From NCBI GenBank assembly GCA_027557655.1, contig CP064915.1:752902-816901 (forward strand): 64,000 nucleotides of DNA, read 5' to 3'. The stretch is from Candidatus Kinetoplastibacterium crithidii. Lineage in GTDB: Bacteria; Pseudomonadota; Gammaproteobacteria; Burkholderiales; Burkholderiaceae_B. The notes below the pieces were generated by a model. The model was not told the origin of the DNA. It ran no database searches and worked only from the letters and a program-made list of their open reading frames with translations. The translations under genes and the position numbers were made by a program. Shown one piece after another: positions 27,997 through 38,880 of this stretch (the first letter of the stretch is position 1; every line of letters begins with the position of its first letter).

Positions 27997-29304
27997 CTAA
28001 CTCTTGAAATTAGCTTTCTTAAGCAAAGAATCGTACTGATAAGACATAAGACAAGTTTGAACCTGTGTCATAAAGTCCATCGTTACAACCACAATTATTA
28101 AGAGAGAAGTACCTCCAAAACTAAAAGGCACACTCCACTTAGAAACCAAGAACTCTGGAACAAGACATATAATTAAAATATATAAAGCACCAACCAAAGT
28201 TAACCTAGTTAATATTTTATCAATATAACGTGAGGTTTGCTCTCCTGGTCTAATACCAGGTATCAAAGCTCCGCTTTTTTTGAGATTATCAGCTGTTTCT
28301 CTGCTATTAAATACTAAAGCCGTATAAAAAAAACAAAAAAACACTATAAGAACAGAATATAAAACTAAATAAACAGGTTGTCTAGGAGACAAATATTCAG
28401 CCAATTTACTTAACCAATCCATATGTTCTACTTCAGAAAACCAACTTGCAACAGTGGCAGGAAGCAACATAAGAGCAGAAGCAAATATAGGAGGTATAAC
28501 TCCAGACATATTTAATTTTAATGGTAAATGAGAGTTCTGTCCTCTATAAATCTTATTCCCAACTTGACGTTGAGCATAATTAACAACAATTTTACGTTGA
28601 CCCATCTCAACAAAAACTACTAAAAAAGTTACAACAATAACAACAGCAATGATAAAAAAGGCAGCAAATAATGTTATTGAATAAACGCGAACCATTTCTA
28701 AAAGAGCAAAAATAGCACTCGGAAGTTCCGACACTATTCCAGCAAATATTATCATGGAAATCCCATTACCTAAACCTCTTTCTGTAATTTGCTCTCCAAG
28801 CCACATAACAAACATAGTACCGGAAACTAAAGTTAAGACTCTTGTAAACTGATAGAAAAAACTGCTATCTATGATCAAACCTTGCTGTGAATCTAGAACT
28901 AATGTAACACCAATAGCCTGCACTAACGCAATCAAAACTGTAATATATCTTGTATATCTAGATATTTTTCTTCTTCCTGCCTCACCTTCCTTTTTCAAAG
29001 CATGCAATGAAGGAACAATGACACTTAATAACTGCACAAAAATAGAAGCAGATATATATGGCATAATACCTAAAGCAAACACTGAAAATCTAGATAAAGC
29101 TCCACCAGAAAACATATTAAATAAACTTATAATACCACCTTGATTTCTATTAAAAAGTTCTTCTAAAGCGTAGGGATCAACACCTGGAACAGGAACATGA
29201 GTACCAATACGATAAACTAAAAGAGCTAGAACAAGAAACAACGCTCTCCTTTTTAAATCAGAATAACCCAGATTATTGCCCAAAGATGAAATTCCTTTAG
29301 CCAC
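27997..29304 (-). CDS. secY: preprotein translocase subunit SecY
   Basis: SecY is the protein-conducting channel of the inner membrane. The 435 residues contain about ten hydrophobic helices; [10 protein letters not shown] lies in the first periplasmic/plug region, and [24 protein letters not shown] and the cytoplasmic [14 protein letters not shown] loop are characteristic. secE (54836) and yidC (61252) complete a membrane insertion machinery in this window. It is 12 bases downstream of rplO in the spc operon. Confidence 0.97.
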   Translation of the reverse strand: MAKGISSLGNNLGYSDLKRRALFLVLALLVYRIGTHVPVPGVDPYALEELFNRNQGGIISLFNMFSGGALSRFSVFALGIMPYISASIFVQLLSVIVPSLHALKKEGEAGRRKISRYTRYITVLIALVQAIGVTLVLDSQQGLIIDSSFFYQFTRVLTLVSGTMFVMWLGEQITERGLGNGISMIIFAGIVSELPSAIFALLEMVRVYSITLFAAFFIIAVVIVVTFLVVFVEMGQRKIVVNYAQRQVGNKIYRGQNSHLPLKLNMSGVIPPIFASALMLLPATVASWFSEVEHMDWLSKLAEYLSPRQPVYLVLYSVLIVFFCFFYTALVFNSRETADNLKKSGALIPGIRPGEQTSRYIDKILTRLTLVGALYILIICLVPEFLVSKWSVPFSFGGTSLLIIVVVTMDFMTQVQTCLMSYQYDSLLKKANFKS

Positions 29305-29316
29305 TTCAAAATCCTC

Positions 29317-29757
29317 TTATAATATTGATCCACCAATCTCTTCTATTGCAACACGTGCACCAGCAGAAACAGAAATCCCTTTTAATATAAACTTACGAGA
29401 TACAGAACCAGATTTTATAAGCTTAACAAATTTAACACCGTTTTTTATCAAACCAGCAGCTTTTAAAATTTGTAAATCAACCTCTTCTGTCGATAATTTC
29501 TGCAAATCAGACAAGCTAATTTGGGCATAAAGATGCTGATCTAATTGTCTAAAACCTCTCTTAGGAAGACGTCTTTGCAAAGGCATTTGTCCTCCCTCGA
29601 AACCAACTTTATGAAATCCACCAGAACGAGACTTTTGGCCTTTATGACCACGACCTGCCGTTTTACCAAAACCAGACCCTATACCACGACCAACTCTACG
29701 CCTAGAAAATTTACTGCCCTCAGCAGGACTAAGAGAATTCAATCTAATTTCTAACAT
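29317..29757 (-). CDS. rplO: 50S ribosomal protein L15
   Basis: L15 is a late-assembling large-subunit protein. [20 protein letters not shown] sets the start at 29757; the longer frame to 29787 overlaps rpmD and adds unrelated residues. The Gly/Arg-rich [20 protein letters not shown] and [20 protein letters not shown] are typical. Length 146 residues. Confidence 0.96.
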   Translation of the reverse strand: MLEIRLNSLSPAEGSKFSRRRVGRGIGSGFGKTAGRGHKGQKSRSGGFHKVGFEGGQMPLQRRLPKRGFRQLDQHLYAQISLSDLQKLSTEEVDLQILKAAGLIKNGVKFVKLIKSGSVSRKFILKGISVSAGARVAIEEIGGSIL

Positions 29758-29767
29758 CTTAATACCC

Positions 29768-29953
29768 CTAGATATCTGAAACATCAATAAGATAATTCAC
29801 TTTACGAACCATTCCTCTCACTTCAGGGGTATCATTTAAAATACTAGTACTATTTACCTTGCGCAAACCAAGACCTCTAATAGTATCACGATGATCTTTC
29901 CTAGTCCCTATCGTAGAACGTAAAAGCTGAATTTTTATCTGCTTATTAGTCAT
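29768..29953 (-). CDS. rpmD: 50S ribosomal protein L30
   Basis: A 61-residue L30: [20 protein letters not shown] then [20 protein letters not shown] and [12 protein letters not shown]. It contacts 23S rRNA domain II. Located between rpsE (5 bases) and rplO (10 bases), its usual place in the spc operon. Confidence 0.95.
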   Translation of the reverse strand: MTNKQIKIQLLRSTIGTRKDHRDTIRGLGLRKVNSTSILNDTPEVRGMVRKVNYLIDVSDI

Positions 29954-29958
29954 AAAAA

Positions 29959-30480
29959 TTACCCCAAAATTTCCTCAACACTTTTACCTCTTTTAGCAGC
30001 CACCTCTGATGGAGTAGAAGAAGAACGCAAGCCATTAAATGTAGCACGAACTAAGTTATAAGGATTACTAGAACCTAAACTTTTTGCAACAACATTCCGT
30101 ACTCCCATTACTTCAAAAATAGCACGCATTGGACCACCAGCTATAACACCAGAACCCTCAGATGCTGGAGAAATAATAACTTTAGAAGCACCATGCTTAC
30201 CAATCACAACATGCTGTAAAGTACCGTTTCTTAAAGAAACCTTAAACATATTACGGCGAGCTTGTTCCATAGCCTTTTGCACAGACATAGGAACTTCACG
30301 AGCCTTTCCCTTACCCATGCCTATACGGCCATCCCCATCACCAACAACGGTCAAAGCAGCAAAACTCATCGTCCTACCTCCCTTCACCACTTTACTGACA
30401 CGGTTTACTGCTATCATTTTTTCACGCAAACCATCATTGTTTTCTTTATCTGTATTACTTTTGCCTTGTACTTTGGCCAT
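29959..30480 (-). CDS. rpsE: 30S ribosomal protein S5
   Basis: S5 helps decoding accuracy and helicase action at the mRNA entry. [20 protein letters not shown] and [20 protein letters not shown] are the double-stranded RNA-binding S5 domain; the C-terminal half holds [20 protein letters not shown]. At 173 residues it is full length. 14 bases after rplR. Confidence 0.97.
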   Translation of the reverse strand: MAKVQGKSNTDKENNDGLREKMIAVNRVSKVVKGGRTMSFAALTVVGDGDGRIGMGKGKAREVPMSVQKAMEQARRNMFKVSLRNGTLQHVVIGKHGASKVIISPASEGSGVIAGGPMRAIFEVMGVRNVVAKSLGSSNPYNLVRATFNGLRSSSTPSEVAAKRGKSVEEILG

Positions 30481-30494
30481 TTTTTGAACCCTCG

Positions 30495-30860
30495 TTAAAA
30501 CTTTAAGCCAGCATTACGTGCTGCATCCGCAAGTTCTTTCACTCTACCATGATAACGAAATCCCGAACGATCAAAAGCAACTTGATCAATTCCAGCAGCT
30601 TTAGCTTTTTCTGCAATACGAGCACCAACTATAGCAGCAGCTATTTTATTACCACCATGTGTAGTTTGAGCAGAAACCAAAGAACGCACTTCCGCTTCTA
30701 TAGTGGAAGCACTAACTAAAACTCTATCTCCATCAGGCGAAATAATATTTGCATATATATGCAAATTAGAACGAAAGATAGAAAGACGATTAACCTGTAA
30801 TTCCCTAATTCTACGTCTAGTTGGAACTGCTCGACGTAATCTGGAATTTTTTTTATTCAT
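30495..30860 (-). CDS. rplR: 50S ribosomal protein L18
   Basis: L18 binds 5S rRNA and joins it to the large subunit. [20 protein letters not shown] followed by [20 protein letters not shown] and [20 protein letters not shown] are typical. It has 121 residues. It lies between rplF (27 bases) and rpsE. Confidence 0.96.
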   Translation of the reverse strand: MNKKNSRLRRAVPTRRRIRELQVNRLSIFRSNLHIYANIISPDGDRVLVSASTIEAEVRSLVSAQTTHGGNKIAAAIVGARIAEKAKAAGIDQVAFDRSGFRYHGRVKELADAARNAGLKF

Positions 30861-30887
30861 AACAACTATTCCTTATCTACGTATCTA

Positions 30888-31421
30888 TTATTTCTTCTTA
30901 GCTTCTTTAAGCATAACTTTCTCATCAGCATACCTAATACCTTTGCCTTTATAAGGCTCAGGAGAACGATAAGACCTAATTTTAGCTGCTACCTGACCAA
31001 CTGCTTGTTTATCTATACCCTTTATCAATATCTCTGTTGGAGAAGTTATCTGTGCAGAAATACCATTTGGCAATGGATATAAAACATCATGTGAAAATCC
31101 AAGCTGTAACTTAACAGTATTGTTTTGAAGAGATGCTCTATAGCCAACACCAACTAAAAGTAATTTTCGTTCAAAGCCTTTACTAACACCCATAACCATA
31201 TTTGATACAAGCGCTCGTAAAGTTCCAATCATTGCTTTTGATTGCTCTGTAACTTGGACTAAAGAAAAACTAATCTTATTATCAAGTAGCTCTACCTTAA
31301 CATCTTTATCTAGGCATTGTGTGAGCACACCTAATTTTCCACTAACAACAATACTCTCACCCTCAATCTTTGCCTGAACTCCAGCAGGAATTTCAATAGG
31401 ATATTTAGCTATTCGTGACAT
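30888..31421 (-). CDS. rplF: 50S ribosomal protein L6
   Basis: L6 stabilises the sarcin-ricin loop region near the factor-binding site. The protein shows the two repeated L6 domains, MSRIAKYPIEIPAGVQ at the start and RSPEPYKGKGIRYADE with a basic tail at the end; 177 residues. It follows rpsH by 12 bases in the spc operon. Confidence 0.97.
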   Translation of the reverse strand: MSRIAKYPIEIPAGVQAKIEGESIVVSGKLGVLTQCLDKDVKVELLDNKISFSLVQVTEQSKAMIGTLRALVSNMVMGVSKGFERKLLLVGVGYRASLQNNTVKLQLGFSHDVLYPLPNGISAQITSPTEILIKGIDKQAVGQVAAKIRSYRSPEPYKGKGIRYADEKVMLKEAKKK

Positions 31422-31433
31422 TAGAACATCTCC

Positions 31434-31829
31434 TTAAGCCACGTAACATAAAATTTCACCACCAACTCCATTAGCCCGAGCTTTACGATCAGTCATAACA
31501 CCTCGCGAAGTTGAAACAATAGCTATTCCTAAACCATTCATCACTTGTGGAATACCTATACTTTTTTTATATACACGCAAACCAGGACGCGAAACACGAT
31601 CAATTTTTTCTATAACCGGACGGCCTGCATAATATTTAAGAGTAATTTCTAATTCAGGTTTAGAAACGACTCCTTTAATTTGAAAATTATCTACATAACC
31701 TTCTTCCTTTAAAACAGCAGCTATAGCCATTTTAATATTTGAAGAAGGCATACTAACTGTTAATTTATCAGCTTGCTGTGCGTTGCGAATACGAGTCAAC
31801 ATATCAGCAATCGGATCGCTCATGCTCAT
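31434..31829 (-). CDS. rpsH: 30S ribosomal protein S8
   Basis: S8 is a primary 16S rRNA binder and in E. coli represses the spc operon by binding near rpl[21 protein letters not shown] at the start and [20 protein letters not shown] at the C-terminus are highly conserved; 131 residues. Ten bases separate it from rpsN. Confidence 0.97.
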   Translation of the reverse strand: MSMSDPIADMLTRIRNAQQADKLTVSMPSSNIKMAIAAVLKEEGYVDNFQIKGVVSKPELEITLKYYAGRPVIEKIDRVSRPGLRVYKKSIGIPQVMNGLGIAIVSTSRGVMTDRKARANGVGGEILCYVA

Positions 31830-31839
31830 CTCATTCCTC

Positions 31840-32145
31840 CTACCAGCTAGCTTTGGTCATGCCAGGAATTTCTCCTCGCATTGCCATTTCGCGTAACTTA
31901 TGACGTGCCAAACCAAACTGACGAAAAACACCCCTAGGGCGCCCTGTAATAAGACAACGATTACGTTGTCTAGTTGGATTGGCATTTCTTGGTAACTGCT
32001 GAAGTTTAAGTCTAGCCTGATAACGCTCCTCTTCACTCTTAGAGTTATCTTGGATTAAACTTTTCAACTCAGCACGTTTTACCGCAAACTTAGCAGCCAA
32101 TCTTATGCGCTTAACATCACGATTTATAAGGGATAGTTTAGCCAT
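31840..32145 (-). CDS. rpsN: 30S ribosomal protein S14
   Basis: S14 lies in the head of the small subunit. The start [20 protein letters not shown] is chosen at 32145; an upstream ATG at 32160 would overlap the rplE stop and adds five residues. This is the long 101-residue form without a zinc CxxC set; the C-terminus [20 protein letters not shown] is typical. Confidence 0.96.
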   Translation of the reverse strand: MAKLSLINRDVKRIRLAAKFAVKRAELKSLIQDNSKSEEERYQARLKLQQLPRNANPTRQRNRCLITGRPRGVFRQFGLARHKLREMAMRGEIPGMTKASW

Positions 32146-32159
32146 ATTATAATCCCCCA

Positions 32160-32699
32160 TTAATTACGAAAAGGAAAACCAAAAGCTACCAATAAAGCTT
32201 TTGCTTCCTCATCAGTCTTCGCTGTAGTATTTATGCTAATGTTTAAACCTCTTATTACATCCACTTTATCATACTCGATCTCAGGAAAAATAATTTGTTC
32301 TTTAACACCAACATTATAATTGCCACGACCATCAAATGCACGAGCAGAAACCCCTCTAAAATCACGCACTCTAGGTAATGCAATAGATACTAAACGATCC
32401 AGAAATTCATACATACGTTCGCCACGCAGCGTAACCATGCAACCTATTGGATAGTTCTCTCGAATTTTAAAACCAGCTATAGCTTTACGAGTCTTAGTTA
32501 TAACAGCTTTCTGACCAGCTATTCTACTTAAATCAGATACAGCATTATCAATAATCTTTTTATCGGCAACTGCCTCTGAAACACCCATATTCAAAGTGAT
32601 TTTAGAAACACGAGGTGCTTCCATTATACTTTTATATCCAAACTTAGAAAGTAAAGAATGTACAATCTCGTTCTTATATAAATCTTGTAATCTAGACAT
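32160..32699 (-). CDS. rplE: 50S ribosomal protein L5
   Basis: L5 carries 5S rRNA and contacts the P-site t[43 protein letters not shown] and the [20 protein letters not shown] segment are conserved; 179 residues. It follows rplX by 14 bases. Confidence 0.97.
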   Translation of the reverse strand: MSRLQDLYKNEIVHSLLSKFGYKSIMEAPRVSKITLNMGVSEAVADKKIIDNAVSDLSRIAGQKAVITKTRKAIAGFKIRENYPIGCMVTLRGERMYEFLDRLVSIALPRVRDFRGVSARAFDGRGNYNVGVKEQIIFPEIEYDKVDVIRGLNISINTTAKTDEEAKALLVAFGFPFRN

Positions 32700-32713
32700 A
32701 TAAATCTCGCTCC

Positions 32714-33037
32714 CTATGATTTAGTACCAACAACACTACCATTGGAACGAAAAATTCTAACTTTACCACCAACATCTTTTTTCTGAATGCCAACTCGCTC
32801 TCCTTTACCTGTTTCGGAATTAAAAAGAGCAACATTTGAAATATGTATAGGCATTGTTTTATCTACAATACCACCAGGATTATTAGTCATAGGGTTTGGT
32901 TTAAGATGTTTTTTAACAACATTAATACCTTCTACCAATAAATGTTCTTTGTCTACCACGGATAAAACAATTCCTCGTTTTTTCCTATCACGACCAGAAA
33001 GAACAATTACTTCATCTCCTTTACGAATTTTATTCAT
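32714..33037 (-). CDS. rplX: 50S ribosomal protein L24
   Basis: L24 is an assembly initiator at the tunnel exit. The KOW motif is visible in [20 protein letters not shown], followed by [20 protein letters not shown] and [11 protein letters not shown]. At 107 residues it has normal length. Nine bases after rplN. Confidence 0.97.
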   Translation of the reverse strand: MNKIRKGDEVIVLSGRDRKKRGIVLSVVDKEHLLVEGINVVKKHLKPNPMTNNPGGIVDKTMPIHISNVALFNSETGKGERVGIQKKDVGGKVRIFRSNGSVVGTKS

Positions 33038-33046
33038 ATCAGCCCT

Positions 33047-33415
33047 TTACAAAACCTCTGGAGCTAAAGATACAATCTTCATAAATCTCTCACCACGCAA
33101 TTCACGAGTAACAGGACCAAAAATACGGGTCCCTATAGGTTCTAATTTAGAATTTAATAAAACAGCCGCATTACTACCAAAACGAATCAAAGAACCGTCT
33201 TTTCTACGGACTCCTTTAGTAGCTCTAACTATTACTGCATTATAAACCTCACCTTTTTTTACTCTACCACGTGGAGCAGCATCTTTAACACTTACTTTAA
33301 TAACATCGCCGATTCCGGCATAACGTCGCTTGGACCCACCGAGAACTTTAATACACATCACATGGCGTGCACCAGTATTATCGGCCACATCAAGCGTGGT
33401 CTGCATTTGGATCAT
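33047..33415 (-). CDS. rplN: 50S ribosomal protein L14
   Basis: L14 sits at the subunit interface. [20 protein letters not shown] sets the start at 33415, giving the standard 122 residues; a longer frame to 33442 adds nine unrelated residues. [20 protein letters not shown] and [13 protein letters not shown] are conserved. It is the first gene after a terminator at 33532-33557, so it probably begins a separate transcript (spc operon). Confidence 0.96.
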   Translation of the reverse strand: MIQMQTTLDVADNTGARHVMCIKVLGGSKRRYAGIGDVIKVSVKDAAPRGRVKKGEVYNAVIVRATKGVRRKDGSLIRFGSNAAVLLNSKLEPIGTRIFGPVTRELRGERFMKIVSLAPEVL

Positions 33416-33531
33416 GATCTTTTCCTGTTCCAACTTAGTCAAGATATCAACTAATTAGTCTAAATCTTTACCAGTTTTGGCCCCGTATATTGCTATAAAA
33501 TAACAAATTTGGGTTGATTTTTGCTAAAAAC

Positions 33532-33557
33532 AAGCTTTCTAAAAATGTAGAAAGCTT
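33532..33557 (-). terminator. Rho-independent terminator between rpsQ and rplN
   Basis: AAGCTTTCTA (33532-33541) pairs perfectly with TAGAAAGCTT (33548-33557) around a six-base loop. On the minus strand the stem is followed by G and five T. It lies in a 214-base spacer, wide for this gene cluster. Two further repeats closer to rpsQ (TTGTCTC/GAGACAA and AACGG/CCGTT) can also fold. This marks the S10/spc operon boundary. Confidence 0.75.
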
Positions 33558-33629
33558 CCCTATTAATTGTCTCATGCATCATCAAAAAACACAAGAGACA
33601 ACGGCAGTTTAAAACAACCGTTAAAAAAA

Positions 33630-33908
33630 TTAAATTAAAGTTGCAGCTGTAACTAAAGATACAACCATCCATGACTTATCACGAGAAATTGGTCTACACT
33701 CTTTAATTTCAACAATATCCCCATCTTTATACTTATTTTCTTCATCGTGTGCTTTATAGTTCGCAGAACGAGTAACCACTTTACCTAAAAGTGGATGTTT
33801 TACTCTTCTTTCCACTTGAACAACAACAGATTTATTCATCTTACTACTAATAACTTTACCTATTAAAACGCGTTGACGTTTAGAAACCTGTTCTACTATT
33901 GTATTCAT
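33630..33908 (-). CDS. rpsQ: 30S ribosomal protein S17
   Basis: S17 is a primary 16S rRNA binder with an OB fold. [40 protein letters not shown] and [19 protein letters not shown] are conserved; 92 residues. It overlaps rpmC by four bases and is the last gene of the S10 operon before the terminator at 33532-33557. Confidence 0.97.
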   Translation of the reverse strand: MNTIVEQVSKRQRVLIGKVISSKMNKSVVVQVERRVKHPLLGKVVTRSANYKAHDEENKYKDGDIVEIKECRPISRDKSWMVVSLVTAATLI

Positions 33909-34105
33909 TTGATTTTTTTCCTTGCTTTCTCAGTAAGAATAGTACGTATTCTAGCAATACTCTTACGAACCTTACTTATTTGAGATGTATTAACAAGTTG
34001 CTTGGTAGCTATCTGCATACGCAATTTAAATTGTGTCTTTAACAAGCTTTCTAATTCCACATGAAGCTCAGACATTTCCTTTAAACGAAGTTCATTAGCC
34101 TTCAT
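33905..34105 (-). CDS. rpmC: 50S ribosomal protein L29
   Basis: L29 lies by the tunnel exit and forms part of the docking site for SRP and trigger factor. The 66 residues form the usual helical hairpin ([38 protein letters not shown]). It is 14 bases after rplP and coupled to rpsQ by a four-base overlap. Confidence 0.95.
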   Translation of the reverse strand: MKANELRLKEMSELHVELESLLKTQFKLRMQIATKQLVNTSQISKVRKSIARIRTILTEKARKKIK

Positions 34106-34119
34106 TAAAAATACCCCTA

Positions 34120-34539
34120 TTAAGAACCGCCTATACGACGAGATACGAATGTTGTCGAAATAGGCAACTTGGCAGCAGCTAATCGAAAAGCTTCACGAGC
34201 GAGCTCTTCACTAACACCTTCCATTTCATACAAAACTTTTCCTGGTTGAATTTCAGATACCCAATACTCCGGATTACCTTTTCCATTACCCATTCTAACC
34301 TCGGCAGGTTTTTGAGATATTGGTTTATCAGGAAAAATTCTAATCCATACACGGCCACCACGTTTTATATGTCTATTTATAGCGCGCCTGGCAGACTCTA
34401 TTTGTCGTGCTGTTAGCCTTCCTCTACCTGTAGCTTTTAAGCCAAATTCTCCAAATGAAACATTTGCTCCACTACCTGCAAGACCTGTATTACGACCCTT
34501 ATGTTCTTTTCTATATTTTCTACGAGCCGGTTGTAACAT
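34120..34539 (-). CDS. rplP: 50S ribosomal protein L16
   Basis: L16 helps place the A-site tRNA at the peptidyl transferase centre. [40 protein letters not shown] and the [12 protein letters not shown] stretch are nearly invariant. It has 139 residues and follows rpsC by three bases. Confidence 0.97.
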   Translation of the reverse strand: MLQPARRKYRKEHKGRNTGLAGSGANVSFGEFGLKATGRGRLTARQIESARRAINRHIKRGGRVWIRIFPDKPISQKPAEVRMGNGKGNPEYWVSEIQPGKVLYEMEGVSEELAREAFRLAAAKLPISTTFVSRRIGGS

Positions 34540-34542
34540 ATT

Positions 34543-35334
34543 TTAATCCCCTTCACTAGATGAAGAAGTTGCTGCAACTTTAACAGTTGAGCGACTACGA
34601 TGACGTTGGCGTGTTGTTTTATGATCTGTCTTTTCTCCACGAGAAGATTTACGAGGTTTTCTTTGCTCATCATCTCTCACTGTAGTATCAACTAAAGATT
34701 CACTACTTAAAGACATATCTCCTTTATATACCCATACCTTTATACCTATAATACCATAGGTAGTACGAGCTTCAGCTGTACCATAATCGATTCCAGCTCT
34801 CAAAGTATGCAAAGGAACTCGCCCTTCTCTATACCATTCAGTTCTAGCTATTTCTATACCATTTAACCGACCTGAACTCATAATCTTAATACCCTGAGCT
34901 CCTAAGCGCATAGCATTTTGCATGGCTCTTTTCATAGCTCTGCGAAACATTATTCTTTTTTCTAATTGCTGCGCTATAGAATCAGCTATTAACTGAGCAT
35001 CAATCTCAGGTTTTCTTACCTCTTCTATATTTACATGAACAGGAACTCCTGCTAATTTTTGCAAGTCCGACTTAAGAATTTCTATATCCTCACCCTTTTT
35101 ACCTATTACAACACCTGGACGGGCTGAATAAATGGTAACACGAGCGTTTTTAGCTGGCCTCTCAATCAACACACGACTAACAGAAGCATTCTTTAGTTTT
35201 TTCTTCAAATACTCCCGAATCCTAATATCACCTGCCAATATAGCACTAAAATCTCGATCTTCAGAATACCATTTAGAAGACCAATTTCTAGAAACTGACA
35301 GACGAAAACCTGTAGGATAAATCTTTTGTCCCAT
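34543..35334 (-). CDS. rpsC: 30S ribosomal protein S3
   Basis: S3 lines the mRNA entry tunnel. [20 protein letters not shown], the KH domain ([20 protein letters not shown]) and [20 protein letters not shown] identify it. The 263-residue length includes a basic, Ser/Arg-rich C-terminal tail beyond the E. coli end, as in other betaproteobacteria. Eight bases after rplV. Confidence 0.97.
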   Translation of the reverse strand: MGQKIYPTGFRLSVSRNWSSKWYSEDRDFSAILAGDIRIREYLKKKLKNASVSRVLIERPAKNARVTIYSARPGVVIGKKGEDIEILKSDLQKLAGVPVHVNIEEVRKPEIDAQLIADSIAQQLEKRIMFRRAMKRAMQNAMRLGAQGIKIMSSGRLNGIEIARTEWYREGRVPLHTLRAGIDYGTAEARTTYGIIGIKVWVYKGDMSLSSESLVDTTVRDDEQRKPRKSSRGEKTDHKTTRQRHRSRSTVKVAATSSSSEGD

Positions 35335-35342
35335 ATCTGCTC

Positions 35343-35672
35343 CTAGGATCCGACTTTAACTGTAATATGACATGTTTGCTTCTCAATACGATTACCACGA
35401 CCTTTAGCTCTTGCAGAAAATCGCTTCATCGATTGACCTTTATCAATAAAAATTGCGTTCACTCGCAACTCATCTATATCAGCACCATTATTATGTTCTG
35501 CATTAGCTATAGCAGAATCAACTGCTTTCTTTAAAATACCAGCAGCTTTCTTAGGAGAAAACTTTAGGATATTAAGAGCTTGCGCAACTGTTTTGCCTCT
35601 AATTAAATCAGCAACCAAACGTGTTTTCTGAGAAGATATGTGAACTCCACGAATAACAGCAGTAGTTTCCAT
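35343..35672 (-). CDS. rplV: 50S ribosomal protein L22
   Basis: L22 lines the nascent-chain tunnel through a long hairpin. [20 protein letters not shown] and the loop region [20 protein letters not shown] are clear; 109 residues. It is separated from rpsS by only three bases. Confidence 0.96.
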   Translation of the reverse strand: METTAVIRGVHISSQKTRLVADLIRGKTVAQALNILKFSPKKAAGILKKAVDSAIANAEHNNGADIDELRVNAIFIDKGQSMKRFSARAKGRGNRIEKQTCHITVKVGS

Positions 35673-35675
35673 ATT

Positions 35676-35951
35676 TTACCTTTTCGCCTTTTTATCTGCA
35701 GCATGTCCTTTAAAGGTTCTAGTCAAAGCAAACTCTCCAAGCTTGTGACCAACCATATTTTCATTAATATAAACAGGAACTTGCTGACGTCCATTATGCA
35801 CAGCAATTGTCAACCCAATAAACTCAGGTAAAACAGTAGAACGCCTAGACCAAGTTTTAATTGGTTTTTTGTCTCTACCAGCAACAGCTGCATCTATTTT
35901 TTTCATAAGATGAAGATCTACAAAAGGACCTTTTTTGATTGAACGTGACAT
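35676..35951 (-). CDS. rpsS: 30S ribosomal protein S19
   Basis: S19 pairs with S13 in the subunit head. [40 protein letters not shown] and [20 protein letters not shown] are typical; 91 residues. Located between rplB (11 bases) and rplV. Confidence 0.97.
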   Translation of the reverse strand: MSRSIKKGPFVDLHLMKKIDAAVAGRDKKPIKTWSRRSTVLPEFIGLTIAVHNGRQQVPVYINENMVGHKLGEFALTRTFKGHAADKKAKR

Positions 35952-35962
35952 ATTGTTAGCCT

Positions 35963-36790
35963 TTATTTGTTTTTACGTCGCTGGACAATCATATTGCTAG
36001 TCCTTTTATTACGACGAGTTTTATATCCCTTAGCAGGAGTTCCCCATGGACTAACCGGTTCACGAGCTTCCCCTGTTCGTCCTTCTCCACCACCATGTGG
36101 ATGATCAACCGGATTCATAGCCACACCTCTAACAGTAGGACGAACTCCTCGCCAACGCATAGCTCCTGCCTTACCTATCTGTTTAAGACTGTGCTCTGCA
36201 TTACCGACCTCACCAAGAGTAGCTCGACAATCAACATGAATACTGCGAACCTCTCCAGATCTGAGACGAATTTGGGCATAAACACCTTCTCTAGCAAGCA
36301 ATACAGCTGAAGAACCAGCTGACCTAGATAATTGAGCTCCCTTACCAGGACGCATCTCTATACAGTGTATAGTAGACCCAACAGGTATATTTCTAATAGG
36401 TAATGTATTACCTGCCTTGATAGGTGCGTCAACACCAGAAATAAGCGTTACACCTATCTCTAAATTTCTAGGAGCTATAATATAACGTCTCTCTCCATCT
36501 GCATAACATAATAAAGCAATATTAGCACTACGGTTAGGATCATATTCAATACGTTCTACTTTCGCTGGAATTCCATCTTTATCACGACGAAAATCTACAA
36601 TTCTATAGGCTTGTTTATGACCACCACCTTTATGCCTGATTGTAATATGTCCATTATTATTACGACCAGATCCTCTTTTTTGTTTTTCTAAAAGAGGAAA
36701 AAATGGATCGCCTTTATGCAAAGATTGACCTGTTATTTTAATTAGACCTCTCCTACCAGGAGAGGTTGGCTTTACTTTTAAAATAGTCAT
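35963..36790 (-). CDS. rplB: 50S ribosomal protein L2
   Basis: L2 is required for subunit joining and peptidyl transferase organisation. The conserved [17 protein letters not shown] segment, with the functionally important His, is intact, as are [20 protein letters not shown] and the basic C-terminus. The protein has 275 residues. It is two bases after rplW. Confidence 0.98.
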   Translation of the reverse strand: MTILKVKPTSPGRRGLIKITGQSLHKGDPFFPLLEKQKRGSGRNNNGHITIRHKGGGHKQAYRIVDFRRDKDGIPAKVERIEYDPNRSANIALLCYADGERRYIIAPRNLEIGVTLISGVDAPIKAGNTLPIRNIPVGSTIHCIEMRPGKGAQLSRSAGSSAVLLAREGVYAQIRLRSGEVRSIHVDCRATLGEVGNAEHSLKQIGKAGAMRWRGVRPTVRGVAMNPVDHPHGGGEGRTGEAREPVSPWGTPAKGYKTRRNKRTSNMIVQRRKNK

Positions 36791-36792
36791 TA

Positions 36793-37089
36793 TTATGCCA
36801 CCTCTGCAAAGTTAATTTCATAACCATCACGAAGAGAAATATATGCTTTTTTCTCATGGCGCCTACGGCCCATAAAACGACCAAATTTCTTAACTTTACC
36901 CTTGCGATTAAGCATAGCAACAGAATCAACTTGAACTTTAAATAATAATTCTACTGCTGCCTTAACTTCTAATTTAGTTGCATCTGGCAACACTCGAAAA
37001 ATAACCTGACGATGTTTATCAGCAATAAAAGTAGCTTTTTCGGTAACTACAGGAGATAAAATTATTTGCATTAAACGTTCTGCGTTCAT
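36793..37089 (-). CDS. rplW: 50S ribosomal protein L23
   Basis: L23 is a docking site at the tunnel exit for trigger factor and [23 protein letters not shown] and [20 protein letters not shown] are conserved; 98 residues. Its start overlaps the rplD end by four bases. Confidence 0.96.
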   Translation of the reverse strand: MNAERLMQIILSPVVTEKATFIADKHRQVIFRVLPDATKLEVKAAVELLFKVQVDSVAMLNRKGKVKKFGRFMGRRRHEKKAYISLRDGYEINFAEVA

Positions 37090-37703
37090 CCTAACATCTC
37101 CTCAAGTTGCTTAATAGCACCTCTAGTAAAAAGAATTTTCTTATAGTGTACAAGTGATAGTGGATCTATATAACGAGTCTCTGTAACAGCTATATGAGGT
37201 AAATTACGAGTGGCCAAATAAATATTCTCATCTATTTCCTCTAAGACAATTAGTACTGAAGTCAAACCAAATGATTTAATCTTATTTGCAGCCAGCCTAG
37301 TCTTAGGAGAACTTAATTCAAAAGATTCTATAACTGCTAAACGATCCTCACGAACTAATTGTGACAATATAGATCTCATACCAGAACGATACATTTTCTT
37401 ATTTATTTTTTGGGAAAAATTTTCTTCTGGAGAATTAGGGAATATACGACCACCTCCACGCCATAAAGGAGATGATGTCATACCAGCCCTAGCACGACCT
37501 GTACCTTTTTGACGCCATGGTTTCTTTGTACTGTGCCTTACTTCAGATCTATCTTTTTGAGCACGATTCCCAGAGCGGGCATTTGCTTGAAAGGCAACAA
37601 CAATTTGATGAACCAATGAGTTATTAAACTCACAAGCAAATATATTATCAGGACCAGAAATAACACCATTAGAGCCCTGCTCATTAAGGAGCTTTAAATC
37701 CAT
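37086..37703 (-). CDS. rplD: 50S ribosomal protein L4
   Basis: L4 reaches into the exit tunnel and in E. coli also represses its own S10 operon. The tunnel loop with [20 protein letters not shown] and [10 protein letters not shown] is intact; 205 residues. It follows rplC by two bases. No E. coli-like S10 leader is recognisable, but a hairpin lies just upstream of rpsJ. Confidence 0.97.
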   Translation of the reverse strand: MDLKLLNEQGSNGVISGPDNIFACEFNNSLVHQIVVAFQANARSGNRAQKDRSEVRHSTKKPWRQKGTGRARAGMTSSPLWRGGGRIFPNSPEENFSQKINKKMYRSGMRSILSQLVREDRLAVIESFELSSPKTRLAANKIKSFGLTSVLIVLEEIDENIYLATRNLPHIAVTETRYIDPLSLVHYKKILFTRGAIKQLEEMLG

Positions 37704-37705
37704 TG

Positions 37706-38398
37706 TTATAGCCCCCCATTTTTAAAAATTTTCTTAATAGCTGGTCGCACTATCAAATCAGCATCCGAATAACCAGGAACGGCACCCTTTAATAAGAGCA
37801 AATTTCTTTCGATATCTATTCTTATAATTTCAAGATTTTGTATAGTACGTTTGACTGAACCCATATGACCAGACATTTTCTTTCCAGGAAAAACTCTACC
37901 TGGATCTTGTGCTTGACCAATAGAACCAGGTACTCTATGAGAACGAGAGTTACCATGAGAATTTCTCTGAGAACCAAAATTATGTCTCTTGATAGTTCCT
38001 GCAAAACCCTTACCTATAGTTGTTCCTGTAACATCTACATATTGACCATTATGGAAAACACTATTCACATTAATTACAGAACCTATAGAAAGATCTTTTA
38101 ATTGTTCATGGTTCAACCTAAATTCTTTAAGAACACTACCAGCCTCTACAGCAGCTTTTGAATAGTGTCCAATTTGAGATTTAGATAAACGCGAGGTTTT
38201 GCGAAAACCATATGCAACCTGAACAGCATCATAGCCATCAATTTCTTGTGACTTGATTTGGGTTATGCGATTATTTGACACATCAACTACAGTTACAGGT
38301 ATGGATTCCCCATCTTCTGTAAATATACGAGTCATGCCAATTTTGCGACCTACCATTCCTAGCCTATAAGCTACAGAATTAGCTGTCGATTCTGACAT
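37706..38398 (-). CDS. rplC: 50S ribosomal protein L3
   Basis: L3 organises the peptidyl transferase region and starts assembly. [39 protein letters not shown] and [16 protein letters not shown] are typical. The ATG at 38398 is preferred because GGAG lies seven bases upstream; an ATG at 38410 would add four residues. The 125-base spacer to rpsJ is very AT-rich and could contain an internal promoter. Confidence 0.96.
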   Translation of the reverse strand: MSESTANSVAYRLGMVGRKIGMTRIFTEDGESIPVTVVDVSNNRITQIKSQEIDGYDAVQVAYGFRKTSRLSKSQIGHYSKAAVEAGSVLKEFRLNHEQLKDLSIGSVINVNSVFHNGQYVDVTGTTIGKGFAGTIKRHNFGSQRNSHGNSRSHRVPGSIGQAQDPGRVFPGKKMSGHMGSVKRTIQNLEIIRIDIERNLLLLKGAVPGYSDADLIVRPAIKKIFKNGGL

Positions 38399-38523
38399 TA
38401 TTTTCTCCATTTCGACTACGATTGGTCGATTGTTTTTTTAATAAAAAATATAAAAACTAATAAAGTTTAGTTTATAATAATATAAATATTATAATTAATA
38501 AGAAATATTACTATAAAAATAAA

Positions 38524-38835
38524 CTACTGCAAAGCAATTTCTACATCAACACCTGCCGGCAAATCAAGTCTCATTAAAGCATCAACAGTTTTATCAGTAG
38601 GATCAACTATATCCATCAATCTTTGATGAGTACGAATTTCAAACTGATCTCTCGATGTCTTATTAACATGCGGAGAACGTAATAAATCATAACGTCGAAT
38701 ACGACTAGGTAGAGGCACTGGTCCTCTAACAACAGCCCCAGTTCTCTTTGCTGTATCAACTATTTCTGCAGCAGACTGATCTATTAGTTTATAATCAAAA
38801 GCTTTCAAACGAATGCGAATCTTTTGGTTTTTCAT
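38524..38835 (-). CDS. rpsJ: 30S ribosomal protein S10 (NusE)
   Basis: S10 is a small-subunit head protein and, as NusE, a partner of NusB/NusG in transcription. [40 protein letters not shown] and the [20 protein letters not shown] tail are conserved; 103 residues. AGGAA precedes the ATG. Only about 17 bases lie between the start codon and the T-run of the tuf terminator, so its promoter position is a puzzle. Confidence 0.97.
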   Translation of the reverse strand: MKNQKIRIRLKAFDYKLIDQSAAEIVDTAKRTGAVVRGPVPLPSRIRRYDLLRSPHVNKTSRDQFEIRTHQRLMDIVDPTDKTVDALMRLDLPAGVDVEIALQ

Positions 38836-38859
38836 GAAGATTCCTAAAGAACGAAAAAA

Positions 38860-38880
38860 CGAAGGTAAAAAATACCTTCG
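38860..38880 (-). terminator. terminator after tuf (copy 1), just ahead of rpsJ
   Basis: CGAAGGTA (38860-38867) pairs perfectly with TACCTTCG (38873-38880) around a five-base loop; on the minus strand six T follow. It lies 16 bases after the tuf stop and about 17 bases before the rpsJ ATG. It may end tuf transcripts fully, or act as a partial terminator or attenuator for the S10 operon. Confidence 0.75.

Noticed and set aside
34437..34673. 78-residue minus-strand frame overlapping rpsC and rplP
   Set aside because: It is a shifted frame over two certain ribosomal genes and has no family features.
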